Of a stretch of DNA of 64,000 nt, positions 1 to 9,215 are shown in pieces. The notes below the pieces were generated by a model. The model was not told the origin of the DNA. It did no database searches and was given only the letters and a program-made list of their open reading frames with translations. How positions within the stretch are numbered: position 1 is the first letter of the stretch; each line of letters starts with the position of its first letter. A program made the translations under genes and the position numbers. The stretch comes from Candidatus Defluviilinea gracilis (GTDB lineage: Bacteria; Chloroflexota; Anaerolineae; Anaerolineales; Villigracilaceae), in contig JADJWS010000001.1 in the NCBI GenBank assembly GCA_016716235.1, positions 248,001 through 312,000 of the forward strand, written 5' to 3'.

Positions 1-2800
1 GTGTTGGCGTGGTCGTTGGTACAGACGGCACATTTCCCGTTCCACATGCGGAGAGAAGCATGCCGAGTAGCAACAACCCAACCACGATGCCGTGAAATCG
101 CTTTTTCTTTCCGGTGGTGAGAACACCTGCCACCGGCAAGGCGCCAATACCTGCCAGATTGAAAAGCGAGACAGCGGGCGGAGTGAAGATTGGTTGTCCC
201 AAACAATTGAGATAATAGGTTGTTCCTGCAATTGCGGCAAGGGTCACTGTTCCTGCGGTTGCCCAAGCCGCTGTGGGATGAGTTTGAAACAGGCTAAAGA
301 GACTCGCCCAGCCATTTTGAACTGTCTCCATCGCCATGTTAGCGTTGTTCTTTACGGTATCAACTACAGGCTTGATGTATGGTTGATAGATATGTTCATT
401 AATCCACTTCGCCGATTCCTTGACAACCTCTTTGATCTTTTCCGCCGCTGGTTTGATATAAGGTTGATAGACTCTTTCGTCAAGAACAATTACGACAGGT
501 TCAACGATTTTGTCCTGCACAAAGGTTGTGACAGTGTTCCATGTTTTTTGAATTGGCTCAACAATATTCTCCTGCGCGAAGTCTACTGCCTTGTCCCACC
601 AGTTGGTTTGTGCTTCCTGCTCACCCTGTCTCATCGCGGCATAATAGGCGGCATAGCCTGCCTGCAACTCTTCGGCTTTCCGCTTCTCCTCTGCCGCTTT
701 TTGTGACGCTTGCCAATGGGCTTCCTCTTCTTTCTCAAAGCGCGTCATCTTGTTCGCCATATGTTCGTTCTGCGCGTCCCGCCTCATCTGCTCCGCTTCC
801 AAATTGGACGCATACGCTCCGGCGTTGAAGACGCCATCTCTGGTCGCATCCTTGATCGCCTTGCTTCTGGCCGCCGCATCCATTTCCTTGCCATGCTTCG
901 TTTTATATTCCCGATTCGCCTCATAGATCGCCGCGCCGTTGGCGTCCCATATCTTTTGTAATTCTTTGCGTTGTTTAGCGAGTTCCTTCTCTTGGCGGGT
1001 CAACGATGGCTCTTCATCTCGACTGGCGCGGGCTTTGACTTGCTCCGCTTCATCTCGACTGGCTCGATGCAACGCTTTGCGCTTCTTCTTTTCTTCCAAC
1101 GCGGTAGCCGTTGCCCAGCCAATGAGCGCGGCGGCGGTTGCGCCCCACAGGATGTTTGAGTTGGATGAGGTGGAAGCAGAGGCTGTACCCGTAGCCAGCA
1201 ATAGGGAATTTTGAGTAACTTCTTTGGGGTCTGTGGTTAATCCACCAAAACTTGTTTGCGGCGGCGTTGTTAATGATGAGTTTGCGATAGGCAACTCATC
1301 CTCATCGAACAATTCCTGTGGTGGAAGGAGTGGTTCCTGATTGTTTGTAATCGTAGGCTGGAGCAAAGAGAACACTGCGGGTTGGGGAACAATCACCCTG
1401 CCCAATCCGAAACGCTCATTGCCTGCTTGGTCTTTAGCTTTGATCCACACCAGATATTCGCCGGGCGGAGCAACCGTGCCATCCCTGAACTTTCCATTCC
1501 ATGTGATCTCACCTTTAAACTTGTCCCCTGAAACTTCTTCATCCCACGTGACTTTTTTGTATTTCTCGTCTTCATCTTCAATCACGATACGCAATGCCGC
1601 AAGTCCGCTGCCATCATCCTGAATGTTGTACCCAATAGTCTTGTTCACTTCCCATGAAGAAAGAAGGTCAATCGCGGGGGCTGTAGTGTCTACATAAAAT
1701 TCCTGAATAGGAGTTTCAGTCTGATTCCCCGCATTATCGGTCGCTTTGAACTGGATCGTGTGATAGCCGTCCGTAAAAGAGACAGGAGAGGTGTACGCCT
1801 GATAAAGCCCGCTATCGGCGGAAACTTCGAGTGAAGCAATGCCCGAAGTGAGATCGCTGGCGCTGGCTGTGACTTGCATGTTGGAACTATACCACCCGTT
1901 GCCTCCCATCGCGCCGTTTACATTCAGGCTGATGGAAGGTGTGACCGTGTCTACCGAAATGGTGGTTGATGAGTTGGAGACATTCCCTGCATTGTCTACG
2001 GCGTGCACATCAACGGCATACACTCCATCATTAAGGGTGGTCGAGGCTGTCCATGCTCCGCCATTGACCGACAACAAGACACTGGATAATCCTGATGTGG
2101 AGTCTGAACCAATGGCAGTAACCGTTGTAGAAGAAACATACCAGGTATTCGTCCCGTTTGAGCCGATGACATCCAGACCCACATTCGGCGACATTGCATC
2201 CACTTTGGCGGAGAGACTTCCCATCTCGGAACTGTCGCCATACGATGATAACGCCCAAAAGGTGAGATCATTGTTGCCTTCGCTCAAAGGCACATCGCAC
2301 GAAGAACCCGAACAGGCAAATGTTTGTCCGTTCAACGAGCCTTCAACCGCGAGAATGTTGTAACCCGCTAAAGGCTCGCTTCCATTCAGGGTAAGCGTAG
2401 GCAAAGTGTTACACCAGCCATTGTTCGAGTTGCAATTTTGCAGGGAACTGCTAATGGCCGCAGGAGGTAAGTTGATTGTCTTTTCTACGACTTCTGATAT
2501 GGTGCCGAGTTTGTACGAATAGGTGGCATCGCCGCAAGCGCTACCCGGCTTGCGTTTCCACTCGCAGACGATACAATCGTCCGCCTTATTTCCTTTTTTA
2601 TCAAGGCAATATGGAGCCTTATTATTGTCCCGCGCCCACACACCATAATCATACGTGTCCACTTCGCTCGTGGTAGTTGTGCGATCTGGTCCAAGATAAT
2701 CTGCCAAGACAGGTGTGACAATTCCTAAAATCAGAACTGTTATAACAAAATACAAGAGCGATTTGCGTTTGATATGGATAAGATCAGATTTGCCTTGCAT
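1..2800 (-). CDS. Giant surface protein with Ig-like repeats, coiled coil and membrane segments (C-terminus off the left edge)
   Basis: The minus-strand frame is open without a stop from an ATG at 2800 to base 1, at least 933 codons. A GGCAGGA ribosome site precedes the start. The N-terminus is a signal peptide or anchor (KRKSLLYFVITVLILGIVTP). Two or three Ig-like/cadherin-like repeats follow, each with 'VDAVDNAGN' or 'FKATDNAGNQ' type strands and 'SGIASLEVS' turns. Next come a membrane segment (ILWGATAAALIGWATAT), a highly charged Ala/Glu/Lys/Arg coiled coil, repeated 'YQPYIKP' amphipathic segments, and two further hydrophobic segments. The last, just before the edge, reads LLLLGMLLSAC, a lipobox look-alike. 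The architecture resembles the N-terminal part of polymorphic-toxin or adhesin proteins. That function is inferred; the effector end is outside the window. Confidence 0.7.
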   Translation of the reverse strand, partial: MQGKSDLIHIKRKSLLYFVITVLILGIVTPVLADYLGPDRTTTTSEVDTYDYGVWARDNNKAPYCLDKKGNKADDCIVCEWKRKPGSACGDATYSYKLGTISEVVEKTINLPPAAISSSLQNCNSNNGWCNTLPTLTLNGSEPLAGYNILAVEGSLNGQTFACSGSSCDVPLSEGNNDLTFWALSSYGDSSEMGSLSAKVDAMSPNVGLDVIGSNGTNTWYVSSTTVTAIGSDSTSGLSSVLLSVNGGAWTASTTLNDGVYAVDVHAVDNAGNVSNSSTTISVDTVTPSISLNVNGAMGGNGWYSSNMQVTASASDLTSGIASLEVSADSGLYQAYTSPVSFTDGYHTIQFKATDNAGNQTETPIQEFYVDTTAPAIDLLSSWEVNKTIGYNIQDDGSGLAALRIVIEDEDEKYKKVTWDEEVSGDKFKGEITWNGKFRDGTVAPPGEYLVWIKAKDQAGNERFGLGRVIVPQPAVFSLLQPTITNNQEPLLPPQELFDEDELPIANSSLTTPPQTSFGGLTTDPKEVTQNSLLLATGTASASTSSNSNILWGATAAALIGWATATALEEKKKRKALHRASRDEAEQVKARASRDEEPSLTRQEKELAKQRKELQKIWDANGAAIYEANREYKTKHGKEMDAAARSKAIKDATRDGVFNAGAYASNLEAEQMRRDAQNEHMANKMTRFEKEEEAHWQASQKAAEEKRKAEELQAGYAAYYAAMRQGEQEAQTNWWDKAVDFAQENIVEPIQKTWNTVTTFVQDKIVEPVVIVLDERVYQPYIKPAAEKIKEVVKESAKWINEHIYQPYIKPVVDTVKNNANMAMETVQNGWASLFSLFQTHPTAAWATAGTVTLAAIAGTTYYLNCLGQPIFTPPAVSLFNLAGIGALPVAGVLTTGKKKRFHGIVVGLLLLGMLLSACGTGNVPSVPTTTPT

Positions 2801-3003
2801 GGTTTTCCTGCCAATCAATGATGATGACTTCTAATGAAGCCGCAGGAGCATACAGGCGAATAGTGATGTAGGAGTTTACAGGCTTGTTTGGAATGGATTA
2901 CAAATGCGAAAGGCTGTCTGACAGATTTTTATCTCGAAACCTGCCGCCAAAAGCAATCTCCCTCAACGGTGAAGAGAGTGCTTCTCGAAGACTCTCAACG
3001 ACA

Positions 3004-3390
3004 TCAGCGGTTCCTCAAAAACTTCGTCGCGTCTGAAAAGTGACCTTTGAGATAATCGCGCACGGCGGGTTCTATGTCCATTTCATCCAACGCTTTGTGC
3101 ATGCACCATTCCCATTGACTACTTTCCGTCTCGCCGATGGAGAATGGCGCGTGACGCATTCGTAAAGCAGGATGACCACGCGATTCGATATAGAGTTGCG
3201 GTCCGCCCGACCAGCCAGTGAGGAACATGAAAAGTTTTTCGCGCGATTGTTTCAAACTCTTCGGATGAATGGCGCGGATGTCCGCGGCTTCAGGCGCGGA
3301 ATCCATCAAGTCGTAGAAGCGGTCAACGAGTTTGCGGACGCCCGTCTCGCCGCCGAGGAGTTCGTAGAGGGAGTGTTCGGAGTCGATCAT
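3004..3390 (-). CDS. Group II truncated haemoglobin
   Basis: This 128-residue haem protein belongs to the truncated 2/2 globins of group II, which bind O2 or NO. It matches the family from 'LYELLGGETGVRKLVDRFYDLM' through 'FMFLTGWSGGPQLYIE' to 'RGHPALRMRHAPFSIG'. The likely distal Tyr B10 is Y26, the proximal His F8 is H80, and the group II Trp G8 is W93 in 'QWEWCM'. The length is normal. It starts 9 bases after the stop of the M24 peptidase gene on the same strand, so the two are probably cotranscribed. A role in oxygen or nitrosative-stress handling is family knowledge and is not shown by the context. Confidence 0.93.
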   Translation of the reverse strand: MIDSEHSLYELLGGETGVRKLVDRFYDLMDSAPEAADIRAIHPKSLKQSREKLFMFLTGWSGGPQLYIESRGHPALRMRHAPFSIGETESSQWEWCMHKALDEMDIEPAVRDYLKGHFSDATKFLRNR

Positions 3391-3399
3391 TAGAAAGAA

Positions 3400-4506
3400 C
3401 TACCCCACCACCCGCATCTCCCTCGGCATATCGGACAACACGTCCGCGCCCGAGTCGGTGATGACAACATTGTCCTCGATGCGTACGCCGTTTCGTCCAG
3501 CCAGATAAATCCCAGGCTCAACCGTGAACGCCATGCCGGGTTCGAGCAATTGCATATTGTCGCCGCGCATGTAGGGGTCTTCGTGTCCCTCCATGCCAAT
3601 GCCGTGACCGGTGCGATGCGTGAAATATTTTCCGTAGCCAGATTGTTCGATCACGTCGCGCGCGGCTTTGTCCACATTTGCGCATGGGACGCCCGGCTTC
3701 GAGGCGGCGCGACCAGCCGCGTTCGCCTCCTGAGCGATCTTGTGGATTTTTTCGTACTCGGCATCCACCTCACCCACTGCAAACGTGCGCGTGAGGTCGG
3801 AGATATACCCATCGCGCGCCGCGCCCCAATCCACCACAAGCAAATCGCCCGCTTGTAATTTTCTTTCCGTCGGCGAGGCGTGCGGATTTGCCGAGTTCGG
3901 TCCCGCTGAAACGATGGGACTGAATGGCATTTCAGGATCGGAACCATGCTTGAACAATTGCATCATCAACTCTGCCGCCACCTCTTTTTCGCTCATGCCA
4001 ATTTTGATGAACGGAATCGTCGCCTCAAGCGCGGACTGGGCGATCTGCACCGCGCGGCGCATGGCTTCCACTTCCGTTCGATCTTTTCGTAAGCGGAGTT
4101 GGGATAGCGCATCGCCCGCGTCGGGGAAGTCCGCTTCGGGGGCGGCGTTCTTCACATAATTGAATTCCAGCAGACGCAATTGCCGCGACTCAACGCCAAC
4201 CCGCTTCCCATCGAGATCGAGAGCCTGCGCCGCCTTGCGGAACGCCACATCCCATTCGGCTGGGTTTTCGGGATACGAAAACACTTGCAGTTTGTATGGA
4301 AGATTTGCCACCTTTTGCAATTCCAATTCAGGGAGGACAAGCGCGGGGATTTGGTCTTTTGCAAAAAACAAAACGACGGGACGCTCCATCAAGTGGAAGT
4401 TCAGCCCGGTGAGATACTTGAGGGTTGGACCCGGATTCAGGATCACTGAATCAAGTCCACCCGTCGAAAGCGAAGCGTTGAGTTTGTCCAAGCGTGATTG
4501 AGTCAT
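3400..4506 (-). CDS. M24 family Xaa-Pro aminopeptidase/dipeptidase
   Basis: A 368-residue metallopeptidase of the creatinase/prolidase fold that cleaves X-Pro bonds. The N-terminal third is the creatinase domain. The C-terminal pita-bread domain carries the metal ligands in 'VVDWGAARDGYISDLTRTF' (two Asp), 'HRTGHGIGMEGHEDP' (His), 'FTVEPGIYL' (Glu) and 'VRIEDNVVI' (Glu). The frame is open 35 codons further upstream, but AAGGAGA sits 7 bases before the ATG at 4506 and the upstream part is intergenic repeat, so 4506 is chosen. The substrate (prolidase versus aminopeptidase) cannot be told apart here. It is probably the first gene of a pair with the truncated haemoglobin. Confidence 0.92.
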   Translation of the reverse strand: MTQSRLDKLNASLSTGGLDSVILNPGPTLKYLTGLNFHLMERPVVLFFAKDQIPALVLPELELQKVANLPYKLQVFSYPENPAEWDVAFRKAAQALDLDGKRVGVESRQLRLLEFNYVKNAAPEADFPDAGDALSQLRLRKDRTEVEAMRRAVQIAQSALEATIPFIKIGMSEKEVAAELMMQLFKHGSDPEMPFSPIVSAGPNSANPHASPTERKLQAGDLLVVDWGAARDGYISDLTRTFAVGEVDAEYEKIHKIAQEANAAGRAASKPGVPCANVDKAARDVIEQSGYGKYFTHRTGHGIGMEGHEDPYMRGDNMQLLEPGMAFTVEPGIYLAGRNGVRIEDNVVITDSGADVLSDMPREMRVVG

Positions 4507-4518
4507 GTGAGTCTCCTT

Positions 4519-4637
4519 AAGCATGTTATCGCGTTGAGCGGAGCGTAGCGCAGTCGAAACGCAGGGATGGCGTGTACGTGTGTCCTTCGACTGCGGGACT
4601 TCGACGTACACTCAGTCCCTCCGCTCAGGATGAAAAG
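4519..4637. repeat. Intergenic palindromic repeat between peptidase and SDR
   Basis: The spacer carries 'GTTGAGCGGAGCGTAGC...CAGTCGAAACGC' and, further on, an inverted version ('CCTTCGACTGCGGGACTTCGA...CTCCGCTCAGGATG'). It folds back on itself and has no coding character. It belongs to the style of 'TTCGACAGGCTCAGG' repeats seen elsewhere in this window (33562, 57560). Confidence 0.5.
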
Positions 4638-5451
4638 TTAATCCAAATTATGATTCTTCTTCGAGAAGAAATACGTGATCCAATCCACTGCGACGGGGAA
4701 GAGCGTGTCGAACGTGGTGATGATGCGAAACCACCACGGGATAACCAGCGTGCGGCGCGGACGTTTGGCAACTTCGACAACGCGCCGAGCGACATATTCA
4801 GAAGTGAGATGCGGATACTTGATGTGCCTGATCGTTTTGCGCGCTTGCGTGCGTTCGAGTTTATCGCCGAACTCAGTGACGGCGGGAACCGGGATAAATG
4901 CCCGAAACTTTGATGCCGAGGTGACTCACTTCGCGGCGAAGCGCGTCGGTGAACGCGCGCGCGCCGAATTTGCTGGCGGCATACGATGTGATCGTGGGCG
5001 CGGCAATAAGACCAGCGACAGACACCATGTTGATGACGTGACCTTCGCCGCGTTCGAGCATGTGCGGAAGGACGGCGCGCGTGACGAGCATCGTGCCGAT
5101 GAGGTTGACGCGGATCAGCGTTTCGATGTCGCGTTCGGGTTTGAGATTCTCGAACCAGTTGACCGCGCCATAGCCCGCGTTGTTGAAAAGGATGTCAATG
5201 TTGCGATAGAGATCGAGCGCGGTCTGCACCATCACTTCGATCTCGGCGCGTTCTGAAACATCTACAGGAATGGCAAGCGCTTCGCCGCCTTTGCTTTGAA
5301 TCTCAGCCGCGAGCGTTTGCAATCTATCGAGCCTGCGCGCGGTGAGGATGACTTTGCATCCTTCTGCGGCAAAAAGTTTCGCGGCGTCTTCGCCGAATCC
5401 AGAGGATGCGCCCGTGATGAGGACGACTTTGTTTTTGAGTGAATTTGACAT
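4638..5451 (-). pseudogene. Short-chain dehydrogenase/reductase interrupted by a frameshift
   Basis: A classical SDR starting MSNSLKNKVVLITGASSGFG, with the TGxxxGxG cofactor motif at residues 13-20, 'NNAG', and the catalytic Tyr-Lys pair in 'SYAASKFGARAF'. The main frame runs into a stop at 4873 just after 'GIYPG'. Removing one base near 4885-4897 restores 'YPGPAVTEFGDKLE', and the frame then continues to a natural stop at 4638 ('VDWITYFFSKKNHNLD'), giving about 270 residues, normal for the family. One extra base is the simplest explanation, either a real lesion or an assembly/sequencing error. The short C-terminal hydrophobic stretch suggests a membrane-associated SDR. No clear ribosome site precedes 5451. 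Confidence 0.75.
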
Positions 5452-5461
5452 AATTTTTTTA

Positions 5462-5546
5462 AACACAAAGGACACAAAGTACACGAAGAAAAACTACGGA
5501 AAGGCTATTCGCTCGTCACGTGTCCAACCTTAGTGTCCTTTGTGTT
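5462..5546. repeat. Palindromic repeat, AACACAAAGGACAC type
   Basis: Perfect 14-bp inverted arms AACACAAAGGACAC (5462-5475) and GTGTCCTTTGTGTT (5533-5546) flank 57 bases, in the gap between lon and the SDR. Related copies lie near 8203-8307, 13969-14028 and 30433-30570. Confidence 0.8.
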
Positions 5547-5550
5547 AAAT

Positions 5551-8028
5551 TTACTCGCTCTCTTCTTGCGTTTCTTCCTTATTCTGCTTCTTCGGTCGCG
5601 GCGGTTCGATGACCGCATCTTTGCCGAGCGCGATCTGCAAGACATCATCCATGTGCTTGACTGGGATGATCTTCAATTCTGATTTCGCGGTCTTCGGAAG
5701 TTCGGTTAGGTCTTTGAGATTCTTTTCAGGTAGAATAACGGTCTTCAATCCCGCGCGATGCGCGGCAAGCACTTTTTCGCGCACGCCACCGATGGGAAGG
5801 ATTCGTCCGCGTAAAGTGATCTCGCCCGTCATGCCGACGTGTTTGAACACGGGACGACCCGTGAGCGCGGAGATGATCGCGGTCGCCATCGTAATTCCAG
5901 CAGACGGTCCGTCTTTCGGAATTGCGCCTTCGGGCATGTGGACGTGAATATCCATGCGCTCGAAGACTTCGAGATCAATTTTCAATTCTGCGGCGCGTGA
6001 TTTGATGTACGTCAGCGCGGCTTGACCCGACTCTTGCATCACGTCGCCCATCTGACCCGTCATTTGCAATCCGCCTTTGCCCTCGAGAACCGCGACCTCG
6101 ACGGGCATGATCTCGCCGCCGTTTTCCGTCCACGCGAGGGATGTGACCACGCCCACTTCATCCGTGCGTTCGGCTTCGGGCTGGAAGACTTGTTGCGGAC
6201 CGAGATACTTTTCTATCGAATCGGCTTTGACGGTTGACTCGAACTTCTTCCCCTCCGCTTTCATACGCGCCACCTTGCGACAAATCTTGCCAAGTTCGCG
6301 TTCCAAATTGCGGACGCCCGCTTCATACGTGTACTCGCGGATAATCTTCCGCACTGCGTCGGCTTCAAACGTGAGGCTGAGTTCCTCCACGCCATTCTCT
6401 TCCACCTGACGAGGGATCAAGTAGCGGTTCGCAATTTCAAGTTTCTCTTCTTCGATGTAGCCAGGGAACTCGATCACTTCCATGCGATCCAACAACGGAG
6501 ACGGAATACTTCCCAGCGAATTCGCCGTTGTGACAAACATGACCTTCGAAAGATCAAACGGCAATTCCAAATAATGATCGCTGAACGTGTTGTTCTGTTC
6601 GGGGTCGAGCACTTCGAGCATCGCCGAAGCGGGGTCGCCGCGGAAATCGGAGTACAACTTGTCAATCTCATCCAGCATGAACAGCGGATTCGACGTCCCC
6701 GCCCGTTTCATGGTTTGGATGATTCGCCCAGGCAACGCGCCGATGTAAGTGCGGCGATGTCCGCGAATCTCGGCTTCATCGCGCACGCCGCCAAGCGATA
6801 CGCGCGCAAATTTTCTTCCAAGCGCTTCGGCAATCGAACGTCCGAGTGATGTTTTTCCAACTCCAGGCGGACCAACGAAACACAGGATCGGCTGGCGTTC
6901 TTTCTTCGGCTTCAACGAACGGACGGCGATGTATTCCAGAATCCGTTCTTTGGCTTTCTTGAGTCCGTAGTGATCGCGCTCCAACGTTTTGCCCGCGTTC
7001 TTCACGTCGAGATTATCGGGCGAGAAATTCGACCACGGCAGTTCGAGAATCCAATCAATGTACGTGCGGATGATTCCCACTTCGGGCGCCATCGGCGGCA
7101 TTTGGTTCAGGCGTTCGAGTTCCTTCATTGCGACCAACTTCGCCTCATCGGGAAGATTCGCCACATCAAGTCGCTTCTTCAAGTCGTTCGCGTCGCGCGT
7201 GAAGATGTCGCCTTCGCCCAACTCGTTTTGAATCTGACGCATCTGCTCGCGCAGATAAAACTCGCGCTGACTTTTATCCACTTCGCTTTGCACCTTCGAG
7301 TGGATTTCGTCTTCGAGCTCCAACACGTCCACTTCTTGCGCCAAAATTTTATTCAGTGCTTGCAATCGTCCACGCACATCGAGCAACATCAACAGGCTTT
7401 GCTTCGCTTCGTAATTCAACGACAGCGACGTGGCGAGCATGTCCGCAAGCCAGCCAGGTTCGGAAATATTCATCGCGAACAAATGCGCTTCTTCGGGAAT
7501 CGAACGATCCAACTGCACACAACGATCGAAGAGGTCCAAAGCCGAACGCATGAGCGCGCTCGTTTGGCGGTCGGCAGTTTGAGGTTCCGCAATGACGCGG
7601 GCTCGCACTTTCAAATAGGGCACACTGCGCACGAACTCCACAACTTCCACGCGGCGGCGTCCCTGCACAAGCGCGGAGTGCGAGCCGTCTGGCATGGCGA
7701 GCAAACGCCCCACTGCCATCTCCACGCCAACGGGCAGAAAATCTTCGACGCTGGGGTTGTCAATGTCCGCGTCGCGTTGCGTCAGCCCGATCACGGTCTG
7801 CCCTTTGCGCTGCGCCTCCTCCACCGCGAGCAACGACGATTCGCGCCCGATAAAAATCGGCGAGACCATGCGCGGGAACACGACCAGATCGCGCAACGGC
7901 AACACCGCGGCTTCGATCATGCCATCGGCATCCGCCTCGCGATTCGCAATGCGATACAACTCCTCCGTGCGTTGAGAGAGGGTCAGATCAAAATTTTCTT
8001 CTTCGGTCCAATCTTTTGGGTGACTCAT
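5551..8028 (-). CDS. lon: ATP-dependent Lon protease
   Basis: Full-length 825-residue cytoplasmic LonA protease that degrades misfolded and regulatory proteins. The N-terminal substrate-binding domain begins 'AVLPLRDLVVFPRMVSPIFIGR' (about 41-62). The AAA+ module has Walker A GPPGVGKT at 386-393 and Walker B 'PLFMLDEID' near 448-456. The C-terminal protease domain has catalytic Ser709 in 'PKDGPSAG' and Lys752 in 'GGVREKVLAAHRAG'. All expected residues are present and the length is usual for the family. The last 25 residues are a charged tail (KKQNKEETQEESE). It stands alone on the minus strand, bounded by repeat-rich spacers. Confidence 0.98.
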   Translation of the reverse strand: MSHPKDWTEEENFDLTLSQRTEELYRIANREADADGMIEAAVLPLRDLVVFPRMVSPIFIGRESSLLAVEEAQRKGQTVIGLTQRDADIDNPSVEDFLPVGVEMAVGRLLAMPDGSHSALVQGRRRVEVVEFVRSVPYLKVRARVIAEPQTADRQTSALMRSALDLFDRCVQLDRSIPEEAHLFAMNISEPGWLADMLATSLSLNYEAKQSLLMLLDVRGRLQALNKILAQEVDVLELEDEIHSKVQSEVDKSQREFYLREQMRQIQNELGEGDIFTRDANDLKKRLDVANLPDEAKLVAMKELERLNQMPPMAPEVGIIRTYIDWILELPWSNFSPDNLDVKNAGKTLERDHYGLKKAKERILEYIAVRSLKPKKERQPILCFVGPPGVGKTSLGRSIAEALGRKFARVSLGGVRDEAEIRGHRRTYIGALPGRIIQTMKRAGTSNPLFMLDEIDKLYSDFRGDPASAMLEVLDPEQNNTFSDHYLELPFDLSKVMFVTTANSLGSIPSPLLDRMEVIEFPGYIEEEKLEIANRYLIPRQVEENGVEELSLTFEADAVRKIIREYTYEAGVRNLERELGKICRKVARMKAEGKKFESTVKADSIEKYLGPQQVFQPEAERTDEVGVVTSLAWTENGGEIMPVEVAVLEGKGGLQMTGQMGDVMQESGQAALTYIKSRAAELKIDLEVFERMDIHVHMPEGAIPKDGPSAGITMATAIISALTGRPVFKHVGMTGEITLRGRILPIGGVREKVLAAHRAGLKTVILPEKNLKDLTELPKTAKSELKIIPVKHMDDVLQIALGKDAVIEPPRPKKQNKEETQEESE

Positions 8029-8427
8029 TCGTCCTCTTCATCACATCCCTAAATCCCTGACGAATGAGGAACAAAGGGGTAATGAGTTTCGTTGGCTAAC
8101 TTTAAGAACAATTCGTAATTACAAGGTATTTTATCCTGTATCACAAAAATCTGTTTATGAATTTAGGGTGTCCCGTAATCAACGGGAAAGAGCCTCACCA
8201 CGAAGGACACAAAGTCTTGCGTTGAGTTCGTCGAAGCGACACAAAGGGGGGAAAAGAGCCTAGATTCCTTGTGTTTTTCCTTTGTGACCGTCGTGTCCTT
8301 TGTGTTTGAAAAATGGTTTCCCGTTTAAAACGGTAGAGCCTGAATTTACATCTTATATCAGTCTTGGCGAAAAAAAAAAACATCGGATACAATTCAGTCG
8401 CACAAATACATATGGAGGAGTAACAGC
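8029..8427. other. Gene-free spacer upstream of lon with palindromic repeats
   Basis: About 400 bases without a credible gene. It holds two copies of a 22-25 base motif, TCCCGTNNNNNACGG(G/T)AAGAGCC-like (8171-8195 and 8318-8340), a CACAAAGGACAC-type inverted repeat between them (about 8203-8307), and, at the right end, the promoter and ribosome site of the response regulator. The lon promoter must lie near 8030-8110, but I see no convincing hexamer pair there. Confidence 0.6.
8364..8393 (+). promoter_or_regulatory. Sigma-70-type promoter of the response regulator
   Basis: TTGGCG at 8364-8369 and TACAAT at 8388-8393 with an 18-base spacer that includes an A11 run. They lie 35 bases upstream of the GTG start, which has GGAGGAG just before it. 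Confidence 0.55.
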
Positions 8428-9078
8428 GTGAAATCCCATAACACACAAATAACCATACTTATCGCGGATGATCACCCCTTGGCGCGCGCCGGCATTCGAA
8501 CTTTGCTTTCACAAGCAAAGGATATGGAAATCATTGGGGAAGCACAGGACGGATATGAAGCGCAGATACTTGTAACAAAACTCCGCCCGCAAGTCTTAAT
8601 CCTTGATTTGAAAATGCCCGGGTTGCGCGCTTCAGAACTTGAAAAGTGGGTGCGGGAAAAATACCCCGAAATCATTACCCTGGTTTTAACAGCACACGAC
8701 CGAGATTCCTACCTAGCCGCGATGATGGACGCAGGCGCCGCCGGGTACTTAAGCAAGGAAGAATCCGAAGAACGATTAATTGGCGCAATCCGCCGCGCCG
8801 TAAACGGAGAAATAATTTTTGATAAGGCGCAACGCGATAGGGCAAAACGATGGCGCAATGATGTAGGAAGTAAAATTGATCAATTGACTCCTCGCGAATT
8901 TGAAGTTCTCCAATTTCTCGCAAAAGGCATGGATAACAAAGAAATCGGGAAATCTCTTGAGATCAGCGCAAAAACGGTCGCGTATCATATCACTCGTATC
9001 ATAGCAAAATTACAAGTGAAATCGAGACAAGAAGCCACGGTTTGGGCGTTGCAACATTTGTCTGACAACCTCGAATAA
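8428..9078 (+). CDS. NarL/FixJ-type two-component response regulator
   Basis: A 216-residue DNA-binding regulator. The receiver domain (about 7-125) has the acidic pair D14/D15, phosphoacceptor D60 in 'ILDLKMPG', the Thr of 'LVLTAHD' and the Lys of 'GYLSKEE'. The C-terminal LuxR helix-turn-helix (about 150-210) reads 'LTPREFEVLQFLAKGMDNKEIGKSLEISAKTV' (shown here in part) and 'HITRIIAKLQVKSRQEA'. The start is a GTG with GGAGGAG 7 bases upstream. No histidine kinase lies nearby, so it is an orphan here. The three secreted-protein genes just downstream on the same strand are possible targets, by position only. Confidence 0.95.
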   Translation: MKSHNTQITILIADDHPLARAGIRTLLSQAKDMEIIGEAQDGYEAQILVTKLRPQVLILDLKMPGLRASELEKWVREKYPEIITLVLTAHDRDSYLAAMMDAGAAGYLSKEESEERLIGAIRRAVNGEIIFDKAQRDRAKRWRNDVGSKIDQLTPREFEVLQFLAKGMDNKEIGKSLEISAKTVAYHITRIIAKLQVKSRQEATVWALQHLSDNLE

Positions 9079-9215
9079 TTCCCAAGGTCAGACCTCGAAA
9101 TATTCCCAGTGACAAATAAGAAGAGGGGTATAAAATCGTCTTGTAGCATAATCAACATCCGACAGAAGCATGATCTAATCGCCAAAACTCAGTATCCAAC
9201 TTGAAGGAGATCATA

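Noticed and set aside
92..2363. Plus-strand frames at the left edge
   Set aside because: They oppose a continuous minus-strand frame with domain structure, which explains the region fully.
6970..8052. 360-codon plus-strand open frame
   Set aside because: Antisense to lon with His/Arg-rich composition, typical of a shadow frame in high-GC coding DNA.
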